Part shown: in pieces, positions 47,485 to 56,682 of the stretch
Layout: each line of letters opens with the position of its first letter
Position numbering within the stretch: the first letter of the stretch is position 1
Notes under the pieces: generated by a model
Database searches by the model: none
Seen by the model: the letters and a program-made list of their open reading frames with translations, nothing else
Told to the model about the DNA's origin: nothing
Made by a program: the position numbers and the translations under genes
DNA from: Flavobacterium arcticum
GTDB taxonomy: Bacteria; Bacteroidota; Bacteroidia; Flavobacteriales; Flavobacteriaceae
Length of the DNA: 64,000 nt
Direction: 5' to 3'
Assembly: GCF_003344925.1 (NCBI RefSeq)
Contig: NZ_CP031188.1
Location: 1,052,501 to 1,116,500 of the forward strand

Positions 47485-48423
47485 ATGAAGAAACTATACT
47501 TATCAGCATTTTTAGCCCTGTTAGGCTTTACCGATATGAGTGCCCAACAGGATCCGCATTACACGCAGTACATGTATAACATGAACGTTATAAACCCAGC
47601 CTATGCGGGGTCTAAAGAAAACCTAGCCTTTGGGCTTTTATACCGTGCCCAGTGGGTCGATGTAGAAGGTGCTCCCAATACAGGAACCTTCTCAGGACAC
47701 AGCCCAGTAGGTAAAAACGTAGGTCTTGGACTATCGGCTATTGTCGATGAGATTGGACCTGTACAAGAAACCAATGTTTATGCCGACTTCTCGTACACCT
47801 TAAACCTAGGTGGCGAACACCGTCTTGCCTTAGGTCTTAAAGGTGGTGTTACCCTACACGATGTAGGCTTATACAGCGATATTGGTAATGGTTATGTCCC
47901 TGCTCCAGGTGATCCTGCCTTTCAAGAAAACGTAAACAATACCTACTTTAATGTAGGTGCAGGTTTCTTTTACTATACACAAAACTATTACTTAGCCCTA
48001 TCGGTGCCGAATATGCTTAAAAGCAAGCACCTTGATGTAACGGCTCCTAGTGGAACAGCCTATGAGTTCGGTTCAGAGACTTCACACTACTTCTTAACGG
48101 GGGGGTATGTTTTCCAGATTTCCGAAAACACTAAGATGAAACCATCGTTTATGGTAAAATCTTCTTTTGATGTGTCGCCTTCTATAGATGGTTCATTGAA
48201 CTTCTTGTTCTTTGAGCGTTTTGAGATTGGGGCTACCTACAGGTTAGACGACAGTTTTGGTGGAATGGTAAACTATGCTATTACACCTAATCTAAGAATC
48301 GGTTATGCTTACGACCATATCATCTCTGAATTGGATGTAACAACACCGTCTTCGCATGAAATCATGCTCCTGTTTGATGTAAACTTCCCGAAAAAAGTTT
48401 CCCGTTCACCACGTTATTTCTAA
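47485..48423 (+). CDS. PorP/SprF-family outer-membrane protein
   Basis: This 312-residue outer-membrane barrel has a signal peptide (MKKLYLSAFLALLGFTDMSAQ). QDPHYTQYMYNMNVINPAYAG after it is the family signature. Family members associate with T9SS type B cargo and are needed for its export or attachment. In this window it lies directly after the large type B adhesin and 21 bp before the OmpA-like gene, the normal adhesin-porP-ompA order. Bases 47515-47641 are identical to the broken copy at 3313-3439. Confidence 0.92.
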   Translation: MKKLYLSAFLALLGFTDMSAQQDPHYTQYMYNMNVINPAYAGSKENLAFGLLYRAQWVDVEGAPNTGTFSGHSPVGKNVGLGLSAIVDEIGPVQETNVYADFSYTLNLGGEHRLALGLKGGVTLHDVGLYSDIGNGYVPAPGDPAFQENVNNTYFNVGAGFFYYTQNYYLALSVPNMLKSKHLDVTAPSGTAYEFGSETSHYFLTGGYVFQISENTKMKPSFMVKSSFDVSPSIDGSLNFLFFERFEIGATYRLDDSFGGMVNYAITPNLRIGYAYDHIISELDVTTPSSHEIMLLFDVNFPKKVSRSPRYF

Positions 48424-48444
48424 ACCTAAAAGCGACATAAGAAA

Positions 48445-50325
48445 ATGAAGAACTTATATATTACCCTTAGTTTTATGCTCGCCACTATGGCAGTAACGGC
48501 ACAAAACAAAGATACTAAGACCGCGGATAAACATTTTGACCGTTTCGAATATGTAGAAGCCGCAGAAGAATACTTAGAACTTGTCAATGATGGCAAAGCC
48601 GATGGTTATGTGTATACACAACTAGCCGATAGCTATTATAACATATTCAATTATAAAGAAGCTGTAAAATGGTATGACAAAGCTGTTGCCGCAGGCAACG
48701 CTGATAGTGAAACCTATTACCGCTACTCACAAATGCTAAAAGCAGCAGGACGTTATGAAGAGTCGAACAAGCAAATGCAAAAATTTGCTACAATGGCACC
48801 TACCGATCAGCGTGCCGTGCTCTTTATGGAAGATCCTAATTACCTGCCGAAGCTAAAAAATCAAGCTAAACTCTTTGATGAGAAAGTATTAGATATTAAC
48901 GATGAGAAGTATGGTTCTTTTGGTCCTGTACTAACCGATGATAATACCCTATACTTTACGAGTGCCCGTAACAAAGCCCGTAAAACTTACGGATGGAACG
49001 AGCAACCGTATCTTGACTTGTATATGGCAACTTACAATGCTAATGGTACGTTTAGTGAGCCTGTACCTGTAGATGGTGTGAACAGCAAATGGCATGATGG
49101 TCCTGCTGCGGTAACCCCAGATGGTAAAACAATGTATTTTGCTAGTGAGAGTTTTAAAGAAAGTAAGCAATTTGAGCGTGATAAAGACGCTAATGCTAAA
49201 ATAGGACAAGTATACCTATACAAAGCTACTAAGCAAGGTGATAGTTGGGGTAATGTACAACCATTACCATTTAACGACAAGCGTTGGAGTACAGGTAACC
49301 CTGCTATTAGTAAAGATGGTAAAACATTATACTTTGCTTCGAACAGAGAAGGGTCTATCGGGGATAACGATATCTGGAAAGTAGAAATAAAAGGCGCTAA
49401 CAGTTATGGTGAGCCAGTAAACCTTGGTAAGAAAGTAAATACCGAAGGTAAAGAAACCTTCCCGTTTATTACTGATGAGGGTATCTTATACTTTACCTCT
49501 AATGCCCGTTCGGGCTTTGGTGGTCATGATGTTTATGTGATTGACTTGGCTAATGGTGGAGAAGCGATGAATGTAGGAGCTCCTATTAACTCGCCACAAG
49601 ATGACTTCTCTTTTACGTTTAACACTACTAAAAACATGGGCTTTTTTGCTTCTAATAGAAGCGGAATGGATAAACTATACAGTGCTACGCCAGTATGTGG
49701 TGTAGAGGCTATTGTTATGGTAAAAGATGCTAATACAGGAAAACCATTGGCTTCGGCTAAGGTGGCGATCTTGGATGAGAAGAACAATGTAATTGAAAGC
49801 AAAATGAGTGGTGCTGATGGTAAGGTAACGTACAATGTAGATTGTGATAGAGCCTATACCGTACAGGTTACAGCGAACAAGTATGAAAGTAACAGCTTCC
49901 CTATCGCCAAAACTGATGGTGGGAAGGTTATGATTGCGGCGAACCTGAAACCTATTAAGGAGATCGTGGTGATACCAGTACTAGACCTAAAACCTGTTTT
50001 CTTTGAGTTTGATAAGAGTAACATTACTAAAGAGGCTGCCTTTGAGTTAGATAAAGTAGTGGAAGCTATGAATGATAACAAAGAGATGGTAATCATGGTG
50101 AAAGCGCATACAGATAATCAAGGTAGTGAGAAGTACAACATGGGCTTATCGAATAGAAGAGCTAAAGCTACTGTACAATACATCATCTCTAAAGGTATTG
50201 CTAAGGACAGAATATCTGGTGAAGGCTTTGGTGAGAGTCAGCCTAAAGTAGATTGTAAAGATAACTGTACTAAAGAACAGAATGCTGAGAATAGAAGAAG
50301 TGAGTTCCTTGTTGTGAAGAAATAA
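48445..50325 (+). CDS. OmpA-family (PorE-like) cell-envelope protein
   Basis: This 626-residue protein has a signal peptide (about 1-19). Its regions are TPR-like (about 20-125), a WD40/PD40 propeller (150-400, with repeats such as LYFTSARN, TMYFASES, TLYFASNREGS, LYFTSNARSG), a carboxypeptidase-regulatory-like beta domain (412-500), and a C-terminal OmpA peptidoglycan-binding domain (515-626, FFEFDKSNIT, AHTDNQGSEKYNMGLSNRRA). The same order of domains is seen in PorE of the type IX secretion apparatus. It probably ties the PorP/SprF-adhesin complex to peptidoglycan. It is co-transcribed with porP. Confidence 0.9.
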   Translation: MKNLYITLSFMLATMAVTAQNKDTKTADKHFDRFEYVEAAEEYLELVNDGKADGYVYTQLADSYYNIFNYKEAVKWYDKAVAAGNADSETYYRYSQMLKAAGRYEESNKQMQKFATMAPTDQRAVLFMEDPNYLPKLKNQAKLFDEKVLDINDEKYGSFGPVLTDDNTLYFTSARNKARKTYGWNEQPYLDLYMATYNANGTFSEPVPVDGVNSKWHDGPAAVTPDGKTMYFASESFKESKQFERDKDANAKIGQVYLYKATKQGDSWGNVQPLPFNDKRWSTGNPAISKDGKTLYFASNREGSIGDNDIWKVEIKGANSYGEPVNLGKKVNTEGKETFPFITDEGILYFTSNARSGFGGHDVYVIDLANGGEAMNVGAPINSPQDDFSFTFNTTKNMGFFASNRSGMDKLYSATPVCGVEAIVMVKDANTGKPLASAKVAILDEKNNVIESKMSGADGKVTYNVDCDRAYTVQVTANKYESNSFPIAKTDGGKVMIAANLKPIKEIVVIPVLDLKPVFFEFDKSNITKEAAFELDKVVEAMNDNKEMVIMVKAHTDNQGSEKYNMGLSNRRAKATVQYIISKGIAKDRISGEGFGESQPKVDCKDNCTKEQNAENRRSEFLVVKK

Positions 50326-50370
50326 CAACAACGAACAATCAACGATAAGGGTTTTACCCTGAGCTTATAA

Positions 50371-50412
50371 AAACAAAAACCCCGCTACACATTGTGTAGC
50401 GGGGTTTGTTTT
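50371..50412 (+). terminator. Terminator after the OmpA-like gene
   Basis: CCCCGCTACAC pairs with GTGTAGCGGGG around a three-base loop, with A-rich left and T-rich right flanks. Confidence 0.85.
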
Positions 50413-50516
50413 TTAGGACATATAGCGCTCTTTTATATTCGAAAGAAATACTATTATAACATATAAAAGAGAACAAGAAATCATTTTATAAGATTAACTA
50501 CCGACTATTCAAAAGA

Positions 50517-50540
50517 AGAGCAGCCAATAATGACTGCTCT
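50517..50540. terminator. Terminator shared with the DUF3078 gene
   Basis: AGAGCAG pairs with CTGCTCT around a ten-base loop, with flanking A and T runs in the convergent gap. Confidence 0.65.
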
Positions 50541-50578
50541 TTTTATATTTATTTCTAAAATATGGAATATAAATTATA

Positions 50579-51466
50579 CTAGAAACCATAATTAGCGGCT
50601 ACACCAAATACCTGACGTAACTGGAATCCTTTGTAAGCATTATCATCATATACGGTTTGGAAAGATAGGTTTGTAGTTAAATAACGGTTTATCTTCATTA
50701 CTATATTAAGCTGATAATCTAAATCTACATTTTGTGGGTCTTCAAGATAGTTAGAGTAAAGGTTTACTATATTCTCGAAAGTTACATTTGCAATAATATC
50801 TAACTTATAGTATGCCGATGCATTAAAACCTAGCTCATAGCGCATTGATTTACCTTCTTCTACTCCAAAGTAAGCTTCTTCGGGTAGTGTAAAGTTTTTG
50901 TCTACAAAAGTAAATTTAGATGTTGCAGGAGAGAGGTTAAATTTAAAGTTATCATCCTTTTTGTACATCATACCAGGATCAACTAGTAAATAACCTGGTG
51001 AAAGAAAATTAGTGTATTCATCTCTTATTTCTGCACCATTTTCGTCTTTAGAATATACATATCCCTTTGTAAATTGTGTTTTAAAATTAAGAAATGCTGA
51101 ATAGTACCAACGCTCTGTAACTTTTTTACCCAAAACAGAATTAACCTCCATACGATCGTCTGTTTTCTTGGCAAATGAGCTTGTTTTGGTCTTTACAATA
51201 CCATAAGATGCTATAAACTTATTATCCCAGCTCCAGTCGCCTTTTTTATAGTTGAAATCGTAGTTAAGTCCTGCATTACCAGAGATATTGTTCTCTCCTC
51301 CTGCAAGCCAGTTGTCGAAAGTAGATTGATTGAATAAAAATGATGCATTCCCTTTTGTTGTCCAAGGGCTAATAGTATCATTAGCTACATTCGAAGAGTC
51401 TTCATTTTGTGCATTTAAGCTCATTACGCATAAAGCACTACATAGTAGAGTAATTTTTTTTATCAT
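50579..51466 (-). CDS. DUF3078 outer-membrane protein
   Basis: This 295-residue protein is counted from the ATG at 51466. The frame is open further upstream but crosses a promoter, so the longer start is rejected. A signal peptide (MIKKITLLCSALCVMSLNAQ) is followed by GNASFLFNQSTFDNWLAGGENN and SWDNKFIASYG, which are DUF3078 signatures. Alternating polar and hydrophobic strands (LNFKTQFTKGY, NLSFQTVYDDNAYKGF) suggest an outer-membrane beta-barrel. Function is unknown. It is the last gene after the suf-associated row and has its own -7 box and palindrome. Confidence 0.85.
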   Translation of the reverse strand: MIKKITLLCSALCVMSLNAQNEDSSNVANDTISPWTTKGNASFLFNQSTFDNWLAGGENNISGNAGLNYDFNYKKGDWSWDNKFIASYGIVKTKTSSFAKKTDDRMEVNSVLGKKVTERWYYSAFLNFKTQFTKGYVYSKDENGAEIRDEYTNFLSPGYLLVDPGMMYKKDDNFKFNLSPATSKFTFVDKNFTLPEEAYFGVEEGKSMRYELGFNASAYYKLDIIANVTFENIVNLYSNYLEDPQNVDLDYQLNIVMKINRYLTTNLSFQTVYDDNAYKGFQLRQVFGVAANYGF

Positions 51467-51468
51467 AA

Positions 51469-51492
51469 TTGTACAAATATATATTTGTACAA
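51469..51492. promoter_or_regulatory. Perfect 24-bp palindrome at the DUF3078 promoter
   Basis: Two inverted copies of TTGTACAAAT meet at ATAT, giving an exact dyad. It starts 3 bp from the ATG and overlaps the -7 box TATCTTTG (51490-51497, minus strand), an operator-like position. Confidence 0.55.
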
Positions 51493-51497
51493 AGATA
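51490..51497 (-). promoter_or_regulatory. Candidate -7 box of the DUF3078 gene
   Basis: TATCTTTG fits TANNTTTG, 24 bp before the ATG at 51466. No -33 TTG is at the usual distance. Confidence 0.45.
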
Positions 51498-51536
51498 GTT
51501 AAATACTTATTTATGCTATGCACGACTAATAAAACA

Positions 51537-52046
51537 CTACTTTTTCTTGTATAACGGAACAGCAGAACAAGCTTCGCCAAACATAAGACTTTTGGCAAAA
51601 GGCATTAATTTTTGCACTGCCATAACATAGGCTTCCTGTGGTACTGGCTTTTTAGAACAGCCTTTTACTATAACAGGTTTACCCTTATATTCGGCATAAT
51701 CTATTTCGGAAAGAATTTCTTGGTATAATTGTACATCAAGATTAGCGATAGTACCTTGAATTACTTTTTTAGCAAGAGGTTGCAGGTAAGTACTTACTAA
51801 CATATAAGCCCAAGCGGGCACTATAGCATCTGTGCTGCAATATAGGGCGACATAACAATCTTTATATTGCTCCCAGTTATGGTCTTTAAGCGATGCTCTA
51901 AAGTCTTTTTCGCGAAGCACAAAGCCTTCTAACAACCATTGAGATATATCAATAGTTTTGCGCTCGCCTTCAGGATAGTAATCCTCTAGGTCGAACACTT
52001 GCAATACACTATTGGCAACACGATTTATTATTTCCTGCTCTTCCAT
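51537..52046 (-). CDS. DUF2480 protein (suf-associated)
   Basis: This 169-residue cytoplasmic protein has EIINRVANSVLQVFDLEDYYPEG at the start and CSTDAIVPAWAYMLV and GCSKKPVPQEAYV further on, recognisable as DUF2480. The family is common in Bacteroidetes near SUF Fe-S assembly genes, but no reaction is assigned. Here it follows the DUF59 gene by 54 bp on the same strand. The cysteines in CSTDA, GCSKKP and GEACSAV could be functional. Confidence 0.85.
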   Translation of the reverse strand: MEEQEIINRVANSVLQVFDLEDYYPEGERKTIDISQWLLEGFVLREKDFRASLKDHNWEQYKDCYVALYCSTDAIVPAWAYMLVSTYLQPLAKKVIQGTIANLDVQLYQEILSEIDYAEYKGKPVIVKGCSKKPVPQEAYVMAVQKLMPFAKSLMFGEACSAVPLYKKK

Positions 52047-52100
52047 AATTAAATTATAAGTTTTGAAAACTGAATACTACTACTGTAAACTGAAATTTGT

Positions 52101-52424
52101 TTACAGCATTCCAAGTTCCAGCTTTGCCTCTTCGCTCATAAGGTCACGCGTCCAAGGTGGGTCGAAAGTAATTTCTACCTCAGCACTCTTAACGTTTTCT
52201 ATAGCCACTACCTTATCTTCTACCTCTTTTGGTAAACTTTCGGCAACGGGGCAGTTAGGCGATGTAAGTGTCATGAGTATTTTAACCTCATTATCGGTAT
52301 TTACCATTACATCATAAATTAATCCTAATTCATAAATATCTACAGGAATTTCGGGGTCATAAATGCCTTTTAGTGCTTTTACAATCTCTTCTCCTAGTTG
52401 TGCGGTATCTATTTGCGTATCCAT
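52101..52424 (-). CDS. DUF59/MIP18-family Fe-S assembly protein
   Basis: This 107-residue protein has the family core DPEIPVDIYELGLI (23-36) and LTSPNCPVAESLP with Cys58, the residue important in SufT-like proteins. It is annotated in related genomes as SUF system Fe-S cluster assembly protein. Likely role is maturation or carriage of Fe-S clusters. It is 5 bp downstream of sufE, in an operon. Confidence 0.9.
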   Translation of the reverse strand: MDTQIDTAQLGEEIVKALKGIYDPEIPVDIYELGLIYDVMVNTDNEVKILMTLTSPNCPVAESLPKEVEDKVVAIENVKSAEVEITFDPPWTRDLMSEEAKLELGML

Positions 52425-52429
52425 GTTAT

Positions 52430-52855
52430 TTAGTTTTTTGCCTGAAATGCTAAGGCGTACATTTTTATCTGTTTAATCATCGAAACCAATCCGTTCGCTC
52501 GTGTAGGCGAAAGGTGTTCTTTTAGTTGAATTTTATCAATAAAAGCCATATCAGCTTCTAGTATATCCGCAGGGGCTTGGTTAGAAAATACCCTAATAAG
52601 TATTGCAATAATTCCTTTGGTTAAAATAGCGTCGCTATCTGCCGTAAAAACAACTTTACCCTCCTGTTGCTCGCCGTGTAGCCAAACCTTGCTCTGGCAG
52701 CCTTTAATGATGTTCTCCTCGGTCTTATATTGCTCTTCTGCAAGTGGCAATGTCTTACCAAGGTCTATTACATATTGGTAACGCTCGTCCCAGTCTTCAA
52801 ACATTGAAAATTCGTCTACTATCTCGTCTTGTATTTCTTTTATTCTCATTTGCAT
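52430..52855 (-). CDS. sufE: SufE sulfur acceptor
   Basis: Receives persulfide sulfur from the cysteine desulfurase SufS and passes it to the SufBCD scaffold. The 141-residue protein has the acceptor cysteine Cys53 in IIKGCQSKVWLHG. Start could also be two codons later (MRIKEIQ at 52849). The ATG at 52855 shares one base with the stop of the preceding lipoprotein gene. Confidence 0.94.
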   Translation of the reverse strand: MQMRIKEIQDEIVDEFSMFEDWDERYQYVIDLGKTLPLAEEQYKTEENIIKGCQSKVWLHGEQQEGKVVFTADSDAILTKGIIAILIRVFSNQAPADILEADMAFIDKIQLKEHLSPTRANGLVSMIKQIKMYALAFQAKN

Positions 52856-53295
52856 TATTTATTTTCAAGTGCCGAAACTGCTAATATTTCCTCAACCAGT
52901 ACTTTAATTTCGGCAGGTGGGTTACCATGATCAAACCCATTACTTTGATATGTTTTATCTTTTCTAATCACTTTTAAGTTAGCAGCCAGTGCAGCATCTA
53001 CATGGCTACGGGTACTTGGTGGTTTTAGCTCACTTATTTTATCTAAGTCTACTTTTTGTAACGCACTAAGCAACTTGTTCCAGTCGCCTTTTTTAAGCCC
53101 TGTTGTTATAGGGGCTGTATCTCTGCTGTTTAGCGTAATAACAGTATCTTGTTTTACAATTACTTTTTTATAGGCACCACGTGTCATGGCTTCATATTCA
53201 AAAGCAATGTACTCGCTTTCTTTTTTTAATGCCGATGAAGCACAGCCCGCAGCAAAAAGCAACGTAATAACCAGTAAAGGCAGTAGTTTTTTCAT
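52855..53295 (-). CDS. Hypothetical lipoprotein inside the suf row
   Basis: This 146-residue lipoprotein has a signal peptide with lipobox ending at Cys18 (LFAAGC). The mature part (YIAFEYEAMTRGAYKKVIVKQDTVITLNSRD) looks like a beta domain. No named family is recognised. It is unusual among cytoplasmic Fe-S assembly genes, yet it overlaps sufE by one base and follows sufS by 34 bp, so it belongs to the transcript. It may simply be carried along. Confidence 0.75.
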   Translation of the reverse strand: MKKLLPLLVITLLFAAGCASSALKKESEYIAFEYEAMTRGAYKKVIVKQDTVITLNSRDTAPITTGLKKGDWNKLLSALQKVDLDKISELKPPSTRSHVDAALAANLKVIRKDKTYQSNGFDHGNPPAEIKVLVEEILAVSALENK

Positions 53296-53329
53296 GATAT
53301 AAAATTACAATTTTTTAAACAAGTTTAAA

Positions 53330-54544
53330 TTAGCTCAACATACGTTGTGCTTTAATAACTGCTGCTACAAGTGCATCAATTTCTTCTTTTGTGTTATAAA
53401 ACGAAAAAGAAGCACGCACTGTGCCTGGTATCTTAAAAAAGTCCATTATCGGTTGTGTACAATGATGCCCTGTACGCACGGCTATACCCATTTTATCTAC
53501 AATAGATCCAATATCATACGGGTGAATATCCCCAACGTTAAATGATATTACCGATGTTTTATTCTTGGCTGTACCTATTATTTTAAGTCCCTCTATTTCT
53601 AGTAACTTCTCTGTACCGTATTGTAATAATTCTTGTTCGTAGGTATTAATATTATCTAACCCTATAGCGTTAAGATAATCTATAGCTGTGCCTAGCGCAA
53701 TGCCCCCTGCTATATTGGGTGTACCTGCTTCAAATTTATGAGGTAACTCGGCATAAGTGGTTTTGGCAAAGGTTACTTCTTTTATCATTTCGCCACCGCC
53801 TTGGTAAGGTGGTAACTTGTTTAGCCACTCTTCTTTACCATATAATATTCCGCTACCTGTAGGGCCACAAACTTTATGCCCAGAAAAGGTATAAAAATCA
53901 CAATCTAATTGTTGTACGTCAAACTGCATGTGTGGTGCCGATTGTGCGCCATCAATTAAAACGGCTGCCCCTACCCCATGGGCTTTGGTAATAATATGCT
54001 CTATTGGGTTTATAGTACCCAGTGCATTAGAAATATGATTTATCGCTACTATTTTAACCCTGTTGGTTAATAGCTTTTCAAATTCTTCAATTATCAATTC
54101 TCCCTTATCATTCATAGGGATAACCAACAACTCCGCCCCTACCCTCTCGCAAAGCATTTGCCATGGCACTATATTGCTATGGTGTTCCATTGCCGATATC
54201 ATTACGGCATCGCCAGCTTTTACAAATGCAGAAAAACCGCTTGCTACTAGGTTTATACCATGTGTAGTACCCGTAGTAAACAGCACCTCGTGAGCATGCT
54301 TAGCATTAATATGCTTTTGTATTTTTTGTCTCGAAACCTCATAAGCATCAGTAGCTAACTGGCTAAGGGTATGCACCCCACGGTGTATGTTCGAGTTTAT
54401 GGTTTCGTAGTAAGCCGAAATAGCATCTATAACCACTTGGGGTTTTTGCGATGTGGCTGCATTATCAAAATATACAAGGGGTTTTCCGTTTACCGTTTCA
54501 TTAAGTATCGGGAAGTCTGCCCTGACTTTATTTATATCTAACAT
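53330..54544 (-). CDS. sufS: Cysteine desulfurase SufS
   Basis: PLP-dependent enzyme that mobilises sulfur from cysteine. The 404-residue protein has the PLP lysine Lys224 in SGHKVCGPTG, HHSNIVPW (121-128), DGAQSAPH and the catalytic Cys362 in RTGHHCTQP. Spacing matches group II desulfurases. It heads the row sufS, lipoprotein, sufE, DUF59, DUF2480. A minus-strand -7 box TAACTTTG lies at 54610-54617. sufD, normally close to it, is 8.6 kb away on the other side of the heme genes. Confidence 0.96.
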   Translation of the reverse strand: MLDINKVRADFPILNETVNGKPLVYFDNAATSQKPQVVIDAISAYYETINSNIHRGVHTLSQLATDAYEVSRQKIQKHINAKHAHEVLFTTGTTHGINLVASGFSAFVKAGDAVMISAMEHHSNIVPWQMLCERVGAELLVIPMNDKGELIIEEFEKLLTNRVKIVAINHISNALGTINPIEHIITKAHGVGAAVLIDGAQSAPHMQFDVQQLDCDFYTFSGHKVCGPTGSGILYGKEEWLNKLPPYQGGGEMIKEVTFAKTTYAELPHKFEAGTPNIAGGIALGTAIDYLNAIGLDNINTYEQELLQYGTEKLLEIEGLKIIGTAKNKTSVISFNVGDIHPYDIGSIVDKMGIAVRTGHHCTQPIMDFFKIPGTVRASFSFYNTKEEIDALVAAVIKAQRMLS

Positions 54545-54689
54545 TATAAATTTCCTGAATTAATTACTATCAGCTAGTTAGGGTTTTGTGTACCCGTAGT
54601 AAGCCAATGCAAAGTTACGGCTTGTTTTTTTAAAAACAGATTTTTAGCATGGATTTAAGAATACAAGAAAATGGAACTTTTTGCTTCTT

Positions 54690-54708
54690 ATTTTTCATCA
54701 TTCTAAAT
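54690..54708. promoter_or_regulatory. Candidate iron-regulator dyad upstream of hmuT
   Basis: The right half ATTCTAAAT (54700-54708) is exact, and the left half matches 6 of 9 positions of its mirror. It lies just upstream of the hmuT -7 box. Confidence 0.45.
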
Positions 54709-54716
54709 AATATTTA

Positions 54717-54728
54717 TAGATTTGCAAT
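54717..54728 (+). promoter_or_regulatory. hmuT -7 box and 12-mer shared with hmuR
   Basis: TAGATTTG (54717-54724) fits TANNTTTG. The 12-mer TAGATTTGCAAT is repeated exactly at the hmuR promoter (minus strand, 61923-61934). No -33 TTG is at the usual distance. Confidence 0.5.
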
Positions 54729-54763
54729 AATTTAGATTTAATAAAAATAACAATCATCTATCA

Positions 54764-55645
54764 ATGAAGCATCTAATTAAAACTGTAACTGTAGCCTTAG
54801 TACTATTGGCTACTGTTTCTTGCAAGAAAGAACAAAAACAAACAGAAGAAAACACCGTAGCAAATGATACTGTTGCTAAAACGGAACAACGTATTATATC
54901 GCTTAACGGGGCATTAACTGAAATGGTTAGTGCACTAGGGCATCAAGATGAAATTGTAGGAGTAGATGTTACCAGCACCTACCCTGAACAACTTAAAGAG
55001 TCGGCACAAAATTTAGGGCATACAAGCAAAATATCGATAGAATCGATAATGGCATTACAACCTACTCTTGTACTAGCAACTCGTGAAGGTATTAGCCCAG
55101 AACTAATCGAAAAAATAGAATTATCGGGCATTACTACCTATGTATTTGAAAGAGAATTTAGCCCTTATGGTGCAAAGAAAACTGTAGCAGAGGTAGCAGA
55201 TATATTAGATAGCAAAAATGTAAAAGAAGTACAAGATAAAATTGATGCTGATCTTGCTAAGATTGTACCTCTAGAAAAAGCACAAAAAGTACTGTTTATA
55301 TATGCAGGTCATGGACCACTTATGGTAAGCGGAAAAAACACCCCTGTAGATAAAGTAATAACACTGGCAGGTGGTACTAACGCAATAGAAGGCTTTGACG
55401 ATTACAAACCTCTTACCCCTGAAGCTCTTGTAAAAGGAAATCCTGACGTAATACTAATGTTTAACTCAGGGTTAGCAAGCCTTAGCGGAATAGATGGTGT
55501 ACTAAAAATACAGGGAATAGCTGAAACCAATGCAGGAAAAAATAAAAACGTAATTGCTATGGATGGCGGATTGCTTGCAGGCTTTGGTCCTCGTTTGGGC
55601 GAAGCTGCATTAGAACTAAATAGCAAGCTGTCAGAAAATAAATAA
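54764..55645 (+). CDS. hmuT: Heme ABC transporter substrate-binding lipoprotein HmuT
   Basis: This is a 293-residue periplasmic binding protein of the FepB/BtuF type. A lipobox ends at Cys20 (LLATVSCKK). IISLNGALTEMVSALG and VGVDVTSTYPEQLK are the standard N-terminal strand-loop of heme-binding HmuT. It should take heme from HmuR and hand it to HmuUV. Its stop shares one base with hmuU. A shared 12-mer and dyad upstream suggest regulation together with hmuR. Confidence 0.92.
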   Translation: MKHLIKTVTVALVLLATVSCKKEQKQTEENTVANDTVAKTEQRIISLNGALTEMVSALGHQDEIVGVDVTSTYPEQLKESAQNLGHTSKISIESIMALQPTLVLATREGISPELIEKIELSGITTYVFEREFSPYGAKKTVAEVADILDSKNVKEVQDKIDADLAKIVPLEKAQKVLFIYAGHGPLMVSGKNTPVDKVITLAGGTNAIEGFDDYKPLTPEALVKGNPDVILMFNSGLASLSGIDGVLKIQGIAETNAGKNKNVIAMDGGLLAGFGPRLGEAALELNSKLSENK

Positions 55646-56679
55646 TGCAAAATAGATTATCCCTTTACCTGTTACTTAGTGTACTATTGTTAATTACATT
55701 AGCAATAGTATCGTTATATATGGGTGTATATACATTTGAAAAACACTCGCTAACAGCGCTTATAAAAGGGCTTATCGTAAACGACGACACTATTTCTGAT
55801 AGTGACCGCTTTGTAATAATGGGGCTACGCCTACCCCGCATTACGATGGCGATATTGATAGGTAGCGGACTTGCAGTATCGGGTACTTGCTTGCAGGGTA
55901 TGTTTAAAAACCCGCTTGCCACACCCGACTTGATTGGTATAACATCGGGGGCATCATTATTTGCTGCACTTGCCATAGTGCTAGGCAGTTTTATAAAACC
56001 TTATATCCCCGAGTTATTGCACTTTTCACTACTTAGTATTATGGCGTTTCTTGGCGCATTACTTACCATGATGCTGGTATATAACATATCTACCACCAAT
56101 GGTAAAACTAATGTTATAGTAATGCTGCTTTCGGGTGTTGCAATAACAGCACTAGGCTTTGCTATAACAGGGTTTCTTATTTATATATCAAAAGAAGAGC
56201 AACTGCGCGACCTTACCTTTTGGAACTTAGGTAGCCTTGCTAGTGCTACATGGACAAAGAATGCAATACTCGCTGTTATCATAATCATATCGTATGCCTT
56301 TCTTATCAATAAAGGGAAAGCACTTAACGCCATGATGCTGGGTGAGCGCGATGCACAACACCTAGGTATACCTGTAGAACGCATCAAGAAGCAAATAGTG
56401 CTGTTTACTGCGCTTATGGTAGGTACATCGGTAGCTTTTGCGGGTACTATAGGGTTTATAGGGCTTATAGTGCCTTACATCCTTCGTTTGATATTCAAAT
56501 CGAATTACCATATAATATTACCCATGTCGGCAATACTAGGTAGTATACTGCTACTTACCGCCGATACTATAAGCAGAACCATAGCTGCACCATCAGAAAT
56601 TCCGATAGGAATACTTACCGCATTTATGGGTGCGCCTATATTTATTGCTATACTAATCCGCAACCGAAAATCAATGTAG
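55645..56679 (+). CDS. hmuU: Heme ABC transporter permease HmuU
   Basis: This 344-residue FecCD-family inner-membrane permease has about nine to ten membrane segments. The family stretch GSGLAVSGTCLQGMFKNPLATPDLIGITSGA near 70-100 and the coupling region GTIGFIGLIVPYILRLIF near 272-290 are clear. It overlaps hmuT by one base and is 3 bp upstream of hmuV, so the three are coupled. Substrate heme is inferred from the operon partners. Confidence 0.93.
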   Translation: MQNRLSLYLLLSVLLLITLAIVSLYMGVYTFEKHSLTALIKGLIVNDDTISDSDRFVIMGLRLPRITMAILIGSGLAVSGTCLQGMFKNPLATPDLIGITSGASLFAALAIVLGSFIKPYIPELLHFSLLSIMAFLGALLTMMLVYNISTTNGKTNVIVMLLSGVAITALGFAITGFLIYISKEEQLRDLTFWNLGSLASATWTKNAILAVIIIISYAFLINKGKALNAMMLGERDAQHLGIPVERIKKQIVLFTALMVGTSVAFAGTIGFIGLIVPYILRLIFKSNYHIILPMSAILGSILLLTADTISRTIAAPSEIPIGILTAFMGAPIFIAILIRNRKSM

Positions 56680-56682
56680 ACC

